From NCBI GenBank assembly GCA_023101725.1, contig JALJCO010001025.1, positions 43,028 through 107,027 of the forward strand: 64,000 nt of DNA, read 5' to 3'. This DNA is from Atherinomorus stipes (Eukaryota > Chordata > Actinopteri > Atheriniformes > Atherinidae). Each line of letters opens with the position of its first letter. Position 1 is the stretch's first letter. The position numbers were made by a program, and so were the translations under genes. This document shows, one piece after another, positions 43,971 to 56,487 of the stretch. The notes beneath the pieces are model-generated. The model saw nothing but the letters and a program-made list of their open reading frames with translations. It had not been told where the DNA came from and did not search any database.

Positions 43971-46743
43971 CGGCTGTTCGTAAACTGCCCATTCACAAAC
44001 CTGCTACTACAATCTGACTACTGACGTTTCACCTCTCATTACTCTTCCTTTTTTTTTCTCTTTTTTTTTTCTTTCTGTCTCTGCGTCTGGAGAGACTCAC
44101 TGAATATGATTGTAATCTTATCACTTCTTGTTCTCTTTCTAATATCCAGTCCCAATGGGCTCTATGCATGACTCCACTACTTCCTGAACTTAAGGTAGCT
44201 CCTTTGTTTCCTGTCTTTCATCACTGGACGAACTGATTAATCCAGGTGTGTCCTCTTTGGGAATTAGTTCCTCCTGGTAAATGTGTTCTTCACTTTGACA
44301 GCTTTGACCAGCTCTTCACACGCTGCGGTGTTTGTGTCCAGCACTGAAATCGCTCCCCACTGAAACACATTCCCATTGCACACGTTCCGCCTGTGGTCTG
44401 GACTATTCACCAGTACAGCATAGCGGCATGTGAAAAATATATATCATGACAAAAATAAACACCGGTTTTCAGTGTGACCATGTTTACAACATGTGACCAT
44501 GTCGTATAAGTACATGCTCGTGCATGCTGCTGGGCGCCGTGGACTTGGTAAATGGGGTGAAGAGCTCCTACTGAATGAATGTCCAAACTAAGTGGACAAT
44601 TCAAATTATGATTCACTTCTTGGACCTTGCTAGCCTAGCAGCTGGTTCTTGTGTCACCAAAACAGTGTTGAAAGTTTTACACCAGGACTATCCTACATTT
44701 CCTTGAATTCTGCATGATGGTTTCTCGGGTAGTTTTGATCAGGTGAAACGGTAATGATTTTACTCAAGAACAGGAAATGGACCATGAAAACAAGTAAAAT
44801 GATAATAAAAACATCTTTCATGCCACACTTTGCATAATATTTGTAAAATACCTTCCTGAGCTTTTAGAAACAAAGCTAGAAATCCTGCTTCAACTGTGAA
44901 TCCTTAGTGGAGCGTTAGATCTCAAATCCAATAATAGTTGCAAAAAAGGAAAAAATAAATGGTATTACATCTGAATATCCAAATTGTGGGGAAAAAAAGT
45001 ATTTACTTTTGCTCTCCTTGTCATGCATAAGCGTTAAAGTTTGCTTACTTTTCATCAAAGGGTGTGTGCTGAAATACATTTGTGATTTGAATCATTTGTT
45101 TTTTGAGTCAAATAAATCAATCAAATGTGAGAACTTCTGTTATTGTTCATTTGGGTATTGCGATGGTCATATATGTCTTTTTCGCAGCTTTCCTGAGCTT
45201 TTTAGTCTGAATAATCTAATGCAGTGGGATGTAAAGGGCTGTACAGGAACGTCTGTGCAGGGTGAAATGTAATATTTTCTTGAACTGCAATCCCAACTTT
45301 ATTGTTCTGTGACATTTTACACTTGGATTTAGTCATTTTTTGGAAATAAACAGGAGTTTCATTCATTGCTCCACTCTGATGACTTTGTTATTTTATTTGT
45401 TAATACTGACCCGCTGTCCACGTATGAGGACATATTATTTCTCAGAAACTACTTATTGTACCAAGACGAAAATATGAGCCACCCCCTAAAATCTGATTTT
45501 CCCCCAGGTGCCATCCTAAGAAAAAACATATTCTACAAAACATTGAGTGTAAGCTGATCTTTATCTGGGTAAACCTCAGATGGTCATGTGAAAGTGAAAG
45601 CACTACAATATACGTCTATGTTGTGTACAGTGCTTTACATCAGTGCTCCTGCTTTCTAAATGTGCGCCGGACTATAGATGTGGGGAAGGTATGATTGGCT
45701 CACTGCAGGGAAGAGCTTCTCACAAAGACTAAAATTAAAATGGTTTTTTGTGTTGCATTTTTAAAACGTCTTATTAATTCATGTTGTAATGAAATTCACC
45801 CTGGTTAAATTAAGTGGCTTAGAGAATGAATGATTCATTAACAATAATCATGGATGTTTTCTGAGGCCCTGAATAACCTTTTAAAAAAGATACAAAAAAT
45901 GTTTTAGTCCTCACCTGGACGGTTAATTGCGTTCCTTAAAGTGATCAACAGCCAGAAGCAGGAAGAAAGAGAAATCAGGCTCTTAAAAAAAAGAAAATAA
46001 AGACAGCAGGAGAGAAAATGATGTGAGAAGCAGCTGCTTCTTCATTTCTTTACAAAGAGATGAGCAGTATACCTGAGCAAACACGGTTTGAAATTAAAAC
46101 AGCAGCAGTTGTCTCAGAATAAAGGTAGCACGATGCATTCAGGGACAGCACAAATTGCTTATTTTATTAAATTCATCAGCACTGCAGTCATTAATGCCTA
46201 TTTTTTTTTCTTACAGTTTTCCTCTGTAAACTACTCAGTTACTACTCAGTACTTGCAGTAAAAACAGTTAAACTTGTATTTTGATGTTTCTGTCACTGTA
46301 TATATCATAAATTTATCATTTTATTCAATCAAGATCTCCATGTATTGAACAGATATTGGTAACATCATAATCTAGTTCTGATTCCCAAAGGATAGAAATG
46401 TACCAGGCTGTCAAAGGTAAGGACTGTGACAGAAAGGCTGTTTTCAAATAATTCTTTGTGAAAGCTCAATACCGTCCAACGTAAACTACATTTGAAAATG
46501 TGGGTCAAATAGAACTTGGATAACTAAAACTTGAAGGGTTTGTTGAATACTTGACAAAAGTTTTGTAAACTTTTAGTCACTGAACATCCAAAATTTTGAG
46601 AAATTATTTATATTAATAAATATGCAAATACAAACTGTTTCCTCATTTGAAAACGCATGATTTGACAAAAACTATTTTAGAAAGATAACTGATCAAATGC
46701 AGACGACTCAGCCCACTTTTCTCTTAAGTTTTAATCTGTCAAT
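43971..46743. other. No gene seen
   Basis: Mostly unique AT-rich DNA, T/C-rich at 44048-44085. Small frames (45009-45272, 45366-45557) have no domain. Confidence 0.4.
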
Positions 46744-47370
46744 AGCTGCGTTTACATGGACCCAAACATACCGATTGCTTTCGGTTTAAAAGCTCTTTCG
46801 GAATGAAAATGATCCATGTAAACACCTCTTTCCAAATGAAAAGTGCTGAATTGAATGGATTTTCATTCGGTTTCAAGGGGGTTGAATATTCCTTTCCCCA
46901 AACCGAGCGGGGTATCATGTAAATGTTGAATCGGAAAGTTGTGAGGTTGCGCTCTTACAGCGCATGCTTCCACAAGACGTCAACGTACAACGAGTGACGT
47001 TTCCTCACTTTGACAGATGACTGTGAACAACGTAATTCCTTGGACAGCAACAGAAAGTTTGTTTTTAATTCAAATTCTGTCTCTACGCCTTTCCTCTTAG
47101 TGCAGCAGGAGCGCCTGAGGATCAGCTGCTGGATTAAGTCCTGCAGAAACCACAACAACCGTGATGATCAGTTTGTAGACCTTCGTCTTTAATAAATAAC
47201 TTGATTTACATTATTCTGCGCATGTCGGACAGGATTATTCTGAATAAATGTTGGTGCATGTACACGCTAGATCCGAATGAATTAGTTCCCATGTAAACAG
47301 CTGCCCTAAAATCCTCAATCAGAATGATTTCATTCCGATAGGGAAAAAAGTCTCCATGTAAACGTGCCCA
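46744..47370. mobile_element. DNA element with GTTTACATGGA ends (about 627 bp)
   Basis: AGCTGCGTTTACATGGAC at the left and CTCCATGTAAACGTGCCC at the right are inverse over the GCGTTTACATGGA core. The sub-terminal DNA repeats CATGTAAAC / GTTTACATG and TCGGAATGAAAATGATCC-type words in both orientations (46790-46930, 47270-47350). No transposase domain is visible. CAAT occurs next to both ends and might be part of the target site. The superfamily is unknown (PIF/Harbinger is possible). Confidence 0.7.
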
Positions 47371-47489
47371 ATGACAATAAAGTCCTCTTATTCTGATTCT
47401 GAATCAGTTGAATAAACATCCTGCTTTGAACTGATGACTAAATTTAAAACTACCTTGCTCTCAGTCACTGTATACATTTAACTTTAACA

Positions 47490-47686
47490 CATTGTTTCCC
47501 AATCCTGGTCCTCAGAGACCATCGCCTTGCATGCTACAGAGGTGTCCATACCTTAACACACCTGACCCTCATTAGCAGGCTTACAATAAACTTGATGAGC
47601 AGTTCAGTTAATCTGAATCAGGTGTGCTGGAGTTGGAGAGAAGTAAAACATGCAGGGCAGTTGTCCCCAAGGACCGGGAAACAGTG
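47490..47686. mobile_element. Palindromic miniature element, family of 19855-20067
   Basis: Starts CATTGTTTCCCAATCCTGGT and ends GGACCGGGAAACAGTG; the middle contains AACTTGATGAGCAGTTCAGT and TCTGAATCAGGTGTGCTGGA as in the 19855 copy. The flanks do not show a clean 8-bp duplication. Confidence 0.7.
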
Positions 47687-47715
47687 CTGTGGATTTATCC
47701 AGGTGAGTAAACAAT

Positions 47716-48404
47716 AGGGGATTATCACGCTTTCCGGAAGTTTCCAGAATCTAGGTGTTTCATCTTCCAGGTCATTTTAACAATAGCTGTCCCTGCTCTG
47801 TTCCACTTTGAAATTCGGATAAACGCCAACCATACTTAAGTTTTCATTGATTCCCGACTGAAGTGATGCTAAGGAAGAAGTGGATCAAAGTGATCGATTC
47901 ATCCCGGTGAAGGGCCGAACTTTATAATAAAACAACATAGCACATTTGTTTGTAGCCGGCAGACTAAACAGCTGGTGTTAGCAGGCTAGCATTAGCCGGC
48001 TTGTTGACGTGCCCAGTCCCCAGTTGTTCCACTGGAAACGGGAGGGTACAGACACGATTTTCAGATGTTTGTGTGTTTTAAGACGCACAAAGTTAGGCAC
48101 GTCAGCTAACGCTAGCCTGCTAATGCTAACGCTAGCTGTGAAGTGCCGGTGTTGTGCCGCACCGGCTACAAACAAACGTGCTACGTTGTTTTATTATGAA
48201 GTTCGGCCCTTCACTATCGAATCGCTTTGATCCACTTCTTCCTTAGTATCACTTCAGTCTGGAATCCATGAAAATTTAAGTAGGGTTGGCATTTATTCAA
48301 TTTACGAAGTGGAACAGAGCAGGGACATTGAACTGGCCCGGAAGTGGACCGTCTAAATGTTTCAAGTTCCGGAAACCGGAACACGAAAGCGTGAAAATCC
48401 CTTA
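47716..48404. mobile_element. Foldback element with about 290-bp inverted arms
   Basis: The left arm runs from GGGGATTATCACGCTTTCCG to about 48010, the right arm from about 48095 to GTGAAAATCCCTTA at 48404. The arms share inverse blocks such as CTGCTCTGTTCCACTTTG / GAAGTGGAACAGAGCAGG, GAAGTGGATCAAAG / CTTTGATCCACTTC and GGCCGAACTTTATAATAAAA / TTTTATTATGAAGTTCGGCC. Even the central part has the inverse pair CAGGCTAGCATTAGC / GCTAACGCTAGCCTG. No transposase; unrelated by eye to the foldback element at 3361. Confidence 0.75.
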
Positions 48405-48443
48405 TTCCCATACAGCAGCACATGCTGCAAATGAAAGCAAATG

Positions 48444-49377
48444 CACTGCCTGGCCAAAAAAAAAGTCGCCACCAAAGAAAAAAAGGTCATTTACTCTAAT
48501 ACTTTGTTGGACCGCCTTTAGCTTTGATTACGGCACGCATTCGCTGTGGCATTGTTTCGATAAGCTTCTGCAATGTCAAAAGATTTATTTCCATACAGTG
48601 TTGCATTAATTTTTCACCAAGATCTTGCATTGATGATGGAAGAGTCTGACCGCTGCGCAAAGCCCTCTCTAGCACATCCCAAAGATTCTCAGTGGGGTTC
48701 AGGTCTGGACTCTGTGGTGGCCAATCCATGTGTGAAAATGATGTGTCATGCTCCCTGAACCAGTCTTTCACAATTTGAGCCCGATGAATCCTGGCATTGT
48801 CATCTTGGAATATGCCTGTGCCATCAGGGAAGAAAAGGTCCATTGATGGAATAACCTGGTCATTCAGTATATTCAGGTCGTCAGTTGACCTCATTCTTTG
48901 AGCACATACTGTTGCTGAACCTGGACCTGAGCAACTGCAGCAACCCCAGATCATTACACTGCCCCCACAGGCTCATACAGTAGGCACTAGGCATGATGCT
49001 GCATCACTTCATCTGCCTTTCCAGCCACATTTTTTCCTTGAAGATGATGGGTCCCCACTATCCTTCCAGTTTTTCATAATGCGTTGGACGGTTCTTAACC
49101 CAGTTTTAGTAGTTTCTGCATCTCCTTAGATATTTTCACCTCTTGATGCCAATGATTTAACCCTTCTCAGACAGACTAACATCTTTTCCACGACCACGTG
49201 ATGTGTCTTTCAACATGGTTGTTTAGGAAATGAGAAGCAAGTCATTGCACCAGTTGGGGTTAAATAACTGGTTGCCAGCTGAAAGATAATCGCCCATGCA
49301 GTAATTATCCAATAGGAGGCTCGTACCTATTTTCTTAGTTAAATCCAGGTGGCGACTTTTTTTTTGGCCAGGCTGTG
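48444..49377 (-). mobile_element. Tc1/mariner-type element (DD36E family), copy 2
   Basis: CACTGCCTGGCCAAAAAAAA at the left and TTTTGGCCAGGCTGTG at the right; TA follows the right end (49378-49379) and the left flank has TG, probably a mutated TA. AAGTCGCCACC / GGTGGCGACTT words lie inside both ends. The 934-bp element matches 28435-29326 throughout. On the minus strand the transposase begins near 49215 with MLKDTSRGRGKDVSLSE, passes a first helix-turn-helix ending KNWKDSGDPSSSRKKCG, then jumps directly to the region just before the second catalytic Asp; the second DNA-binding helix set and the first catalytic Asp are absent. Copy 1 has the same jump. Confidence 0.9.
48496..48954 (-). pseudogene. 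Transposase catalytic C-terminus (DD36E), truncated
   Basis: A 152-residue frame keeps the end of the DDE domain: the start [16 protein letters not shown], the second catalytic Asp in [13 protein letters not shown] (residue 52), and the third catalytic residue in [15 protein letters not shown] (Glu 89), with exactly 36 residues between them. The C-terminal [19 protein letters not shown] is intact. The frame is closed upstream by a stop at about 48969 and the first Asp is deleted, so no active enzyme can be made. A DD36E spacing separates it from Sleeping Beauty-type DD34E elements and fits the vertebrate DD36E (Incomer-like) group. Confidence 0.85.
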
Positions 49378-49379
49378 TA

Positions 49380-51936
49380 TGTATGGTAGATATTACTGTG
49401 AAGCACTTTCCCTTTTTGCTTTAAAGCTTTGCCCAGGAGTCTTTGATGCTCTCCAGCTTAGACATGTATAGATAGGAAAATGGTGAAGAAAACTTTATTT
49501 CAAAAAGTCAACCAATCAACTAGATCTACTTAGGCAAAATAGGCGGGTTCAAATTGCACACAAATGATGGATAAATCTCTGGGAAATTCATGTGCACCTT
49601 TCATATTTTTCAGTAAGATCCAGTTGGAAAAAGCCAATTAGTAAGTGGCTTGTATATTTACCCTGGTATTGCTGTGTATGGCACAACATGCTCAGTTTTT
49701 CTCAGTAAAAAGCAAGTTTTCAACCTAAAAGAAATCTAAAAATGGCATATTTTCAGTTAAAATGTAGCTTTCAATGAAAGTATCCTAGGGGAGATCTTAT
49801 CCCTCTGCTCTTATTCTCTGGTGTTCTGGACTTCCGCCTTCACTTTTACTTAATCTTGTGCTGTCAAATTACACCAATTCTAAAATTGACATCACTGGTG
49901 GGGCTCAATGGTCTTCTATCATTTCGTTTTCTTAAGACAACCGGTCAGTTCCCCATTCTTTAAATCTTTCCTCTGCTCTGTTCTTCTCCTTGCAGACCAA
50001 CTTTCGCACAACTCACATCCAGCTCATCTTCACCTCTGTCAGATGCCCAGAGGGGGCCTCATCTATTGATCTGTGATTAATCACAATTAACTGCATTGGT
50101 ATTTGTAAACCTATGGCAGCAGAAGAACTCTATACCTAATAAACCAGTCAATGAGAATCTATGTGCTGATGATTTCTTCTTCTCCTAAACCATCATGAAA
50201 TCAAATATCTTTTTTTTTTTGCTCAGGATTTGTGCACTTTATTGATTTGCACTGATTAAAAGCAACAACAGAAAGCATTATTTAAAACAACATTTAAATA
50301 ATAGATCACTGTTTTGTTTCAGATGTTTCAAAGCTTATAATCCTGCAACTCCACCACATTCTATCGGTTTAATGTTTCAAATTAATAGACTTTGATTTTT
50401 CTGAGGCCAATGTGTTATACAAGTGTATACGAGTATTGACAGGAAGCTTTGATCCCATCAGGCAAAATAACACAGGAATATAAAAGGTTGAAAGCTTAAT
50501 TTGTTTATTGTGTACTTAAAGAGTGCTAATAAGCCATGGTGCTAATAAGCGGGAGAAGAAAAGCCATCAAAATGTAATCTGGACCGGGTGTTGTGTTCGA
50601 GCAGAGCGGGGGAATGTTAGATTAGCCACACGTTGCCTGGTGGGGGACAGCGAATATAAGCATGTGTATGAGTGTGGGCATGCAATATCGATTGTTGGCA
50701 CCCGTTTATTTTTTAGGGTCATCCTCTGCTCATTGACCTCTGTGTAATTACCTTTGGGATGACTGGGAGTGTTATTTAAACCAGTGACACTTTGATCTTG
50801 TTTACCTCCCCTCCAAGCATTGGAATTGCAGTGAACAAGCCAATAATAGACTCTAAACACTATTAGACTGCAACATGTTGACGATTTTCTCTCGATATGT
50901 CATTGTCTAATGAACTGCAACCACCTGTACTGTCTGTTATTGCCCCATTGAGACACAACCCCCACACTCCCACCCCTAAATTTCCCCGTGATGTGGGCCG
51001 GTCCATTTAAAAAAATATATATCAGTTGCTAAAGATTAAGCCCAAGACCTGTGGTTTAAAAGCCTAAAACCAAGCATCTTGGCCGCCACTTGTAAATATG
51101 AGTAACATTATAAATTATTTATTCCCTTTTTGTTTGTTGTGGCTTGAACATGCAATCAGATTTAGTATCTGTAATGTGTAAATGAATTATTTGGACAGTT
51201 GTGCCCTTTTTTAAAAAAAAATAACTTCTTATGGAAATGTTAGCCTCTGCACTCCATCTGTCTGTAGTCATGTTCTATTTAAGGTAAACATATTCTATTT
51301 AAGGTGAACATGCATCAGAGTTTGTTCAATGAGAAAAAGAAGAGACAGCTTGTACTTTTCACACTCCCTTTGGGAATATTCAGTGTTAGAAAAAAGATAC
51401 TTCTAAGATTGTTGGTTTTTACTTAGAATGATACATCTTTATAATTTAGGGAATTGTATCTTTGTGTACCTTCATTGTCAAACAGTCTCTCCAAGATCAC
51501 AAAATGACTATGAAAGGTCATGTCTTGTGTATTCAAATACAAAGACCTGACATTTTCAGAATGATAATTACTTAGTCTGTGTTCCCAGTCATATTTACCT
51601 GTTAATTCAGTCTTTCATCATTACAAATCCTCTGCTTGCAAATGAAAATGTAACTATCACCAACTTCCTGCAAGACACAATCGTCCAGTAATTTGTTAAA
51701 TGTCAAAATATGAAGCAGAATGGGAGGGAGGAGGAAGGAGGAGAAGAAAAAAGGAGAAAGAACCATGATTTCTTGTGTTGTTTTGTGTTTTGTGGATGCT
51801 ATTTTTACTTTTAGGTACAGATCTTATTCAATTATTTTGTTTGTTAATTTTTAATGTTTGCTATTTTTCTTCTTTTTTTCCTCTCATGTCTATTGATTCG
51901 CTTTATTTTATTTATTTTTTCCCCTTTTATGTTCGA
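49380..51936. other. Mostly unique DNA, no gene
   Basis: No transposon ends seen. 50520-50930 has even composition, a tandem GTGCTAATAAGC pair (50523-50551) and several TAAT/ATTA words; it is a candidate conserved non-coding element by appearance only. Purine-rich at 51720-51765. Confidence 0.4.
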
Positions 51937-52017
51937 AAAAGAAAAGAAAAGAAAAGAAAGAAAAGAAAAGAAAAGAAAAGAAAAGAAAAGAAAAGAAAAG
52001 AAAAGAAAAGAAATAAA
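51937..52017 (+). repeat. (AAAAG)n microsatellite
   Basis: About 80 bp of near-perfect GAAAA repeats. It creates artefactual Lys/Glu/Arg-rich and Phe/Ser-rich frames on the two strands. Confidence 0.95.
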
Positions 52018-52095
52018 AGAAATGTCTTTCTTCACAATCCTGCTTATTACCCAGGTAACTCAAAGCAGAGAAACACCCAAAACCTCCAAAATGTG

Positions 52096-52172
52096 GCCTG
52101 GTACAGCAGCCTGACAAACAGTTTGAGATACAGGGCAAGCCAGTCTGGGCTCCCTCCATTGGAAAGTGATTT
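52096..52172 (+). repeat. Dispersed repeat, copy B
   Basis: GCCTGGTACAGCAGCCTGAC ... GAGATACAGGGCAAGCCAGT CTGGGCTCCCTCCATTGGAA matches 29810-29893. The similarity fades on both sides, so the block is probably a piece of a larger unknown element. Confidence 0.6.
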
Positions 52173-54936
52173 CGAGACGAGAGGCGGGACTAACAGAAAC
52201 AAATTAAACCGGAGAGAACCAATCAGAGACACACAGAAGTGACGTGAACGTCTTTTTGTAAGAGGAAAGCCCTCGGAGCAGCAAGTTGTTGCAATTTTAG
52301 GCTCATAAAACAATGCCAATTTCAATTTCAAAGGCAATTTCACATGAAACTGATCTAAATCATGTTTCTTTCCAATCTAATGCAATGTTTTAATCATTAA
52401 TTACCTTCTTCCAGTTGTTTGAGATGAAGATAAAAGAAACAACTTTCCTTTTCTCCATATTTGCATGGAAGATGCCAAACATCACCGATATACAGTAATG
52501 ACACACTTGTAGTCAAGTTTTAGCCTCCTCGACCAGCCAGAACAGCTCAACTGCTGGATAGATGAGGACTTAGAAAACTAATGTGGCAAGGTACGCAACG
52601 GAGGGCCCGGGCTGGATTTGGTCCCCAGACTCCCGGGTGGGCAGGTAGCCAGGGGGCATGATCTTTCGGAGGCATAGTGACAGGACCCCACACTGTCACA
52701 CTAACAACCCCTTGTGATTGTAATTGGACACCGTTTATGATTAATATGCACAAAAATCAAATTACTATATCTCACTAAGTTGAACTCTGCCCTGTTTTGT
52801 GAAATTATGAGACAGTAAATGTGTAAAACAGTAAAATGGTAAAGAAAAAATGTAGACTGTGTAAAAGGATAATATCAGGAGGTAGTACAAGGTGGTAGCA
52901 ATAATTATTCATCATTGGAGTATATTAAAATGTGAAGTGAAATTGTGTGTTTAGAGATATGAATTATTGTACAGTGAAATGGTAAATAGTTGGAATGATT
53001 TCTTGAGGAGTTCCTTATGACAGCGAAGGTGAATAAGCCTCGTACAAAATGAGTTCCACTGTCCCTGTAGTGTCTCATGGAGGGGGTATGATGGATTTTC
53101 CATGATTTATAGCAGATTCCTCAGGGACCACATCTCTCTCTCTTTAAACATCTCCAAATTCTGCAGGATATTTTTTCTTTTGATATGCCACTGCATAGTA
53201 AAGGGTGTTGGTCATCAGGGCCTGGGTAGGGCAATCTGCCACACCAAAAACAAAAAAGTAGGAAAAGATTTGGACCTGCTGTATGATGGTGCCACTCTTA
53301 CACCATTATATTCTAAAATGTTTTAAAGACACATTTTTGTTGTTAAAATGAACTACTTTACTGTTGTGAACATTCAAACCCCTAGTTCATGGTGAACATG
53401 CAGTTTTTAATAACTTTTGGTGTATACTATTTGATTTTCTTATTTATCCAACAAAGTATGATCTGCGTTTAAAAGAAAATGAAAAATGATGTTATAAAGG
53501 GATGAGTGCCAGACTTTCAAATAAGAGCCCCTAATTCAGTTTGTATAATAACTGTAAAAAACATTTTCCTTTTATGCCCTAAGTGTCTTCTGTGATTACT
53601 GGTGACTTCTTTCTTCAGTGGTTAGGTTTAGGAAAAAACAAATGAGTTAGGACCCAACCAAAAGGTGATCAGATGTCAGATTAGCTGCCATTGTATGTCA
53701 GTTAAAAGACAAATGCCATTGTGCAGATGGATGATAGCCTATCATGCACTGAATACTTTTCCAATGCCATACAATCTACCTGCACATTGTTTGCAGTCAA
53801 CCAGTAGATTGCTATTGATGTATTGCGCACCCCTGGGTTAGATTAGTCGTCAACATAGCTGGTTAGGTTTAGGATTGGGTATCTAACATCATCTAGTAAA
53901 TAACAGTGGAACTCAGTATCTACTTATATATATGAATGTCTGACCTTTTCGTAGCAGGTTTTTGCATGATTGTTACCCTAGAAACGAAACAGGCAGTTCT
54001 GATGAATAATATAAATAAAACCACTATATATAGTCATTGAAAATAAAACTTGTTTCTTACATGGTACCAGCATGCAGTTTGCTGGCACACATGACATGCT
54101 TCTACCTCCTTAATGTAGTTGGAGTATTAAGCCTAGTCAGTCTCCTGCTGTAGAAACAATCCTGTTTGCTTCAGCAATTTGATGATTTTTAACCTAAAAA
54201 ATATGTTATAACATTGTATGGAATGCATTACATTTGCTTTGTGTAATGATGGCTGTGAACAAGTTAGCAAAAACAAGCTAGCAGCAGTCAGTAGAAACAT
54301 TGGTTAAACTTTTCCATCATACACCCTATTTTCCTAATACTGTAAAAGGAACTGTAAAAAGGAGTGAAAAAATCACAATATCAGCTGATAATGTTAAAGA
54401 GTCTTTTATTTCATTACATTTCCCTTATGCTCATTTAATGTTGTCAGAGCCCCAGACACACCACTTTAGCTTTCACCCCACTGCCAAAAACTTAAAACAC
54501 AAACTATTAAAGCTGATCTACTTTCAGGCAGGTCCAGAGTTGTTTGTCTCCAGACTTTTCCCTCTATTGTAATGTATTGCTTATTAAGCAGTATTTTACT
54601 AAGCAGGATGTTTTCTTGATGCTTATTTGCAAAAACCACATGATCACTAACTTAGAGTGAGGAAAGTAATGGAAAACAAAGGCTCTGTCTACAGCAAATT
54701 TATTTTAATTATTTTCAGAGCACTCAGTGGATGAGTTTTTAAAACCACACATTTTTCTCCCAACAGGAACAAATACAAATTGTCTCTGGATGCATACATA
54801 AATACAGATATCCTGTGGCACTATGCAGGAATTGTAACCAGCAGGCTTTACAGCCTCACATGTGGTGTTTCTCAAGATTTTACAGGTTCTAACCTTCCCA
54901 AAAAATGCTTTAAAACCCAAAGCACACTCTCTTTCA
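52173..54936. other. No gene seen
   Basis: AT-rich non-coding DNA with one GC-rich patch (52585-52690). Frames at 53102-53326 and 54300-54572 have no domain. Confidence 0.4.
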
Positions 54937-56275
54937 TTAAAGTGCCCCTGGCATGAAATTTGCTTTTTTTTTAGGTTTTTGATCATATATCTTAGTTTCC
55001 CCAGCTTACCTATGTCCCCGAAGGGGTTAAATTATAGATTCACGTTTCCTTTTCCCCTGGGTGTGTCTACATGGCGAAGTTAGCATTCAGAAATGGGCAG
55101 ACTGGCAGTTCGGCATATTTTACTCCTAGTGCATCATGTGACGCCATTGACTTCCAGCTAATTACCCTCCCTCCCCCCGAACTACTCTCCAAGTCCCTCC
55201 CTCCAGACCTACGACAACAAACCGACTGCATGGTGTCCCGTTCACATCAGAACTACCCTGTACCGGTGGACGAAGGACACCACCAATCTTTTTGTCCTCC
55301 CCACTGAAAAGCTTGTGGATGATTTCATTTCTGCAGGAATGTGCCGACCGAACTAACAGAAAATCTGCCTGCAGCTCCGTCTCCTCCTCAGGAGAGGAGC
55401 TTCAGGGCTGCGTGGTTATAACGGCTTCCAGCCACCACGAAGAAACACAAAGTTTCTAATTAACTTCTCTCATCATGTTCGTGTCTTTTATCTCTGAGGG
55501 AAACTGATGTTTGTAATGATTGCAGTTTATAATTCTTCCTGTTGCGCGCGAGTATTCAGCTGCGCGCATAGGATTGAGTTTGCAATCAGGCCTTTATCAT
55601 CATCATCATCACTGTTTCTGTACTGCTCCGGTCAGATAAAGACTGATCTAACATGCGGAACTAGTGTAATACTGTATATCTTTAGTATTAACTATTAACT
55701 CAATTTGGGTCATTGACGTAAATAATTCAGGGAAACTTGTTGCTGGAATATGATGCTGTTTTCTTCTTAAACTCTATTCATACTCACGCTGTTTGCGTCT
55801 ATGTCAGGTTGGTGACACCGTCACCACCGTATGTCCTATATAGATCCGCAGAGGCTCAATACAAACTTCTTCCAGCCTGACGTACAGCCGTGTTCAACAG
55901 AACACAGCAACTCTATTTTTTTACTCAAACATGAGTGTGTGGAGAGGCGCGTGTCTGCAGGTTACGCTGAGTGTATGGTTGAATGTCTCTGCATCACTCC
56001 GCCTCCTCTTAGAGAGCAGGTTTCAGCAGATGAGGACCATAGAGACTCATTGACAACAGAAGCACATGGTAACAAGTGTGCCTTCTGGTCCCGCCCACTG
56101 AACCTGGTCATTGTACACCAGTGCTAACAGTAGTGCTAACTAGTAGCGCCTGCTATTCTGTGACCAGGCTGAGTTATGGCGAACGATCCTTTCATACAGT
56201 AGCTACTGAGGTACTTAGAGTTTGAATAAAAAGGGACCAAAAGTCGCCAGGAATTTTATGCCACTGGCACTTTAA
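54937..56275. mobile_element. TTAA-flanked non-autonomous element (1339 bp)
   Basis: TTAAAGTGCCCCTGGCATGA at the left and ATGCCACTGGCACTTTAA at the right are inverse with few changes, with TTAA at both termini (54937-54940, 56272-56275). The GC-richer interior has two open frames (55071-55307, 55831-56127) without recognisable domains. They may be remains of a transposase leader. Confidence 0.8.
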
Positions 56276-56401
56276 GGAGATAAAAATGATAATAAGAATA
56301 ATATACTGGTAGTTCTTATTTTGATATCCACCATTTAAGTTTCTGGTATCTCCTAGCAGATTATAAATAGAAAGTACATTCAAACTGAAAAGCATGCAGG
56401 G

Positions 56402-56424
56402 AAAAAAAAAAAAAAAAAAAAAAA

Positions 56425-56478
<54 letters not shown>

Positions 56479-56487
56479 ATATATATG
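56402..56487. repeat. Compound A-run / (TA)n / (TG)n microsatellite
   Basis: A run of A (56402-56424), then (TA)n (56426-56460), (GT)n (56461-56478) and TATATAT. Responsible for the His-Thr/Ile-Tyr repeats of a minus-strand frame. Confidence 0.95.

Noticed and set aside
51775..52242. 155-codon + frame rich in Lys/Glu/Arg, and its Phe/Ser-rich counterpart on the other strand
   Set aside because: Product of the (AAAAG)n microsatellite, which has no stop in several frames.
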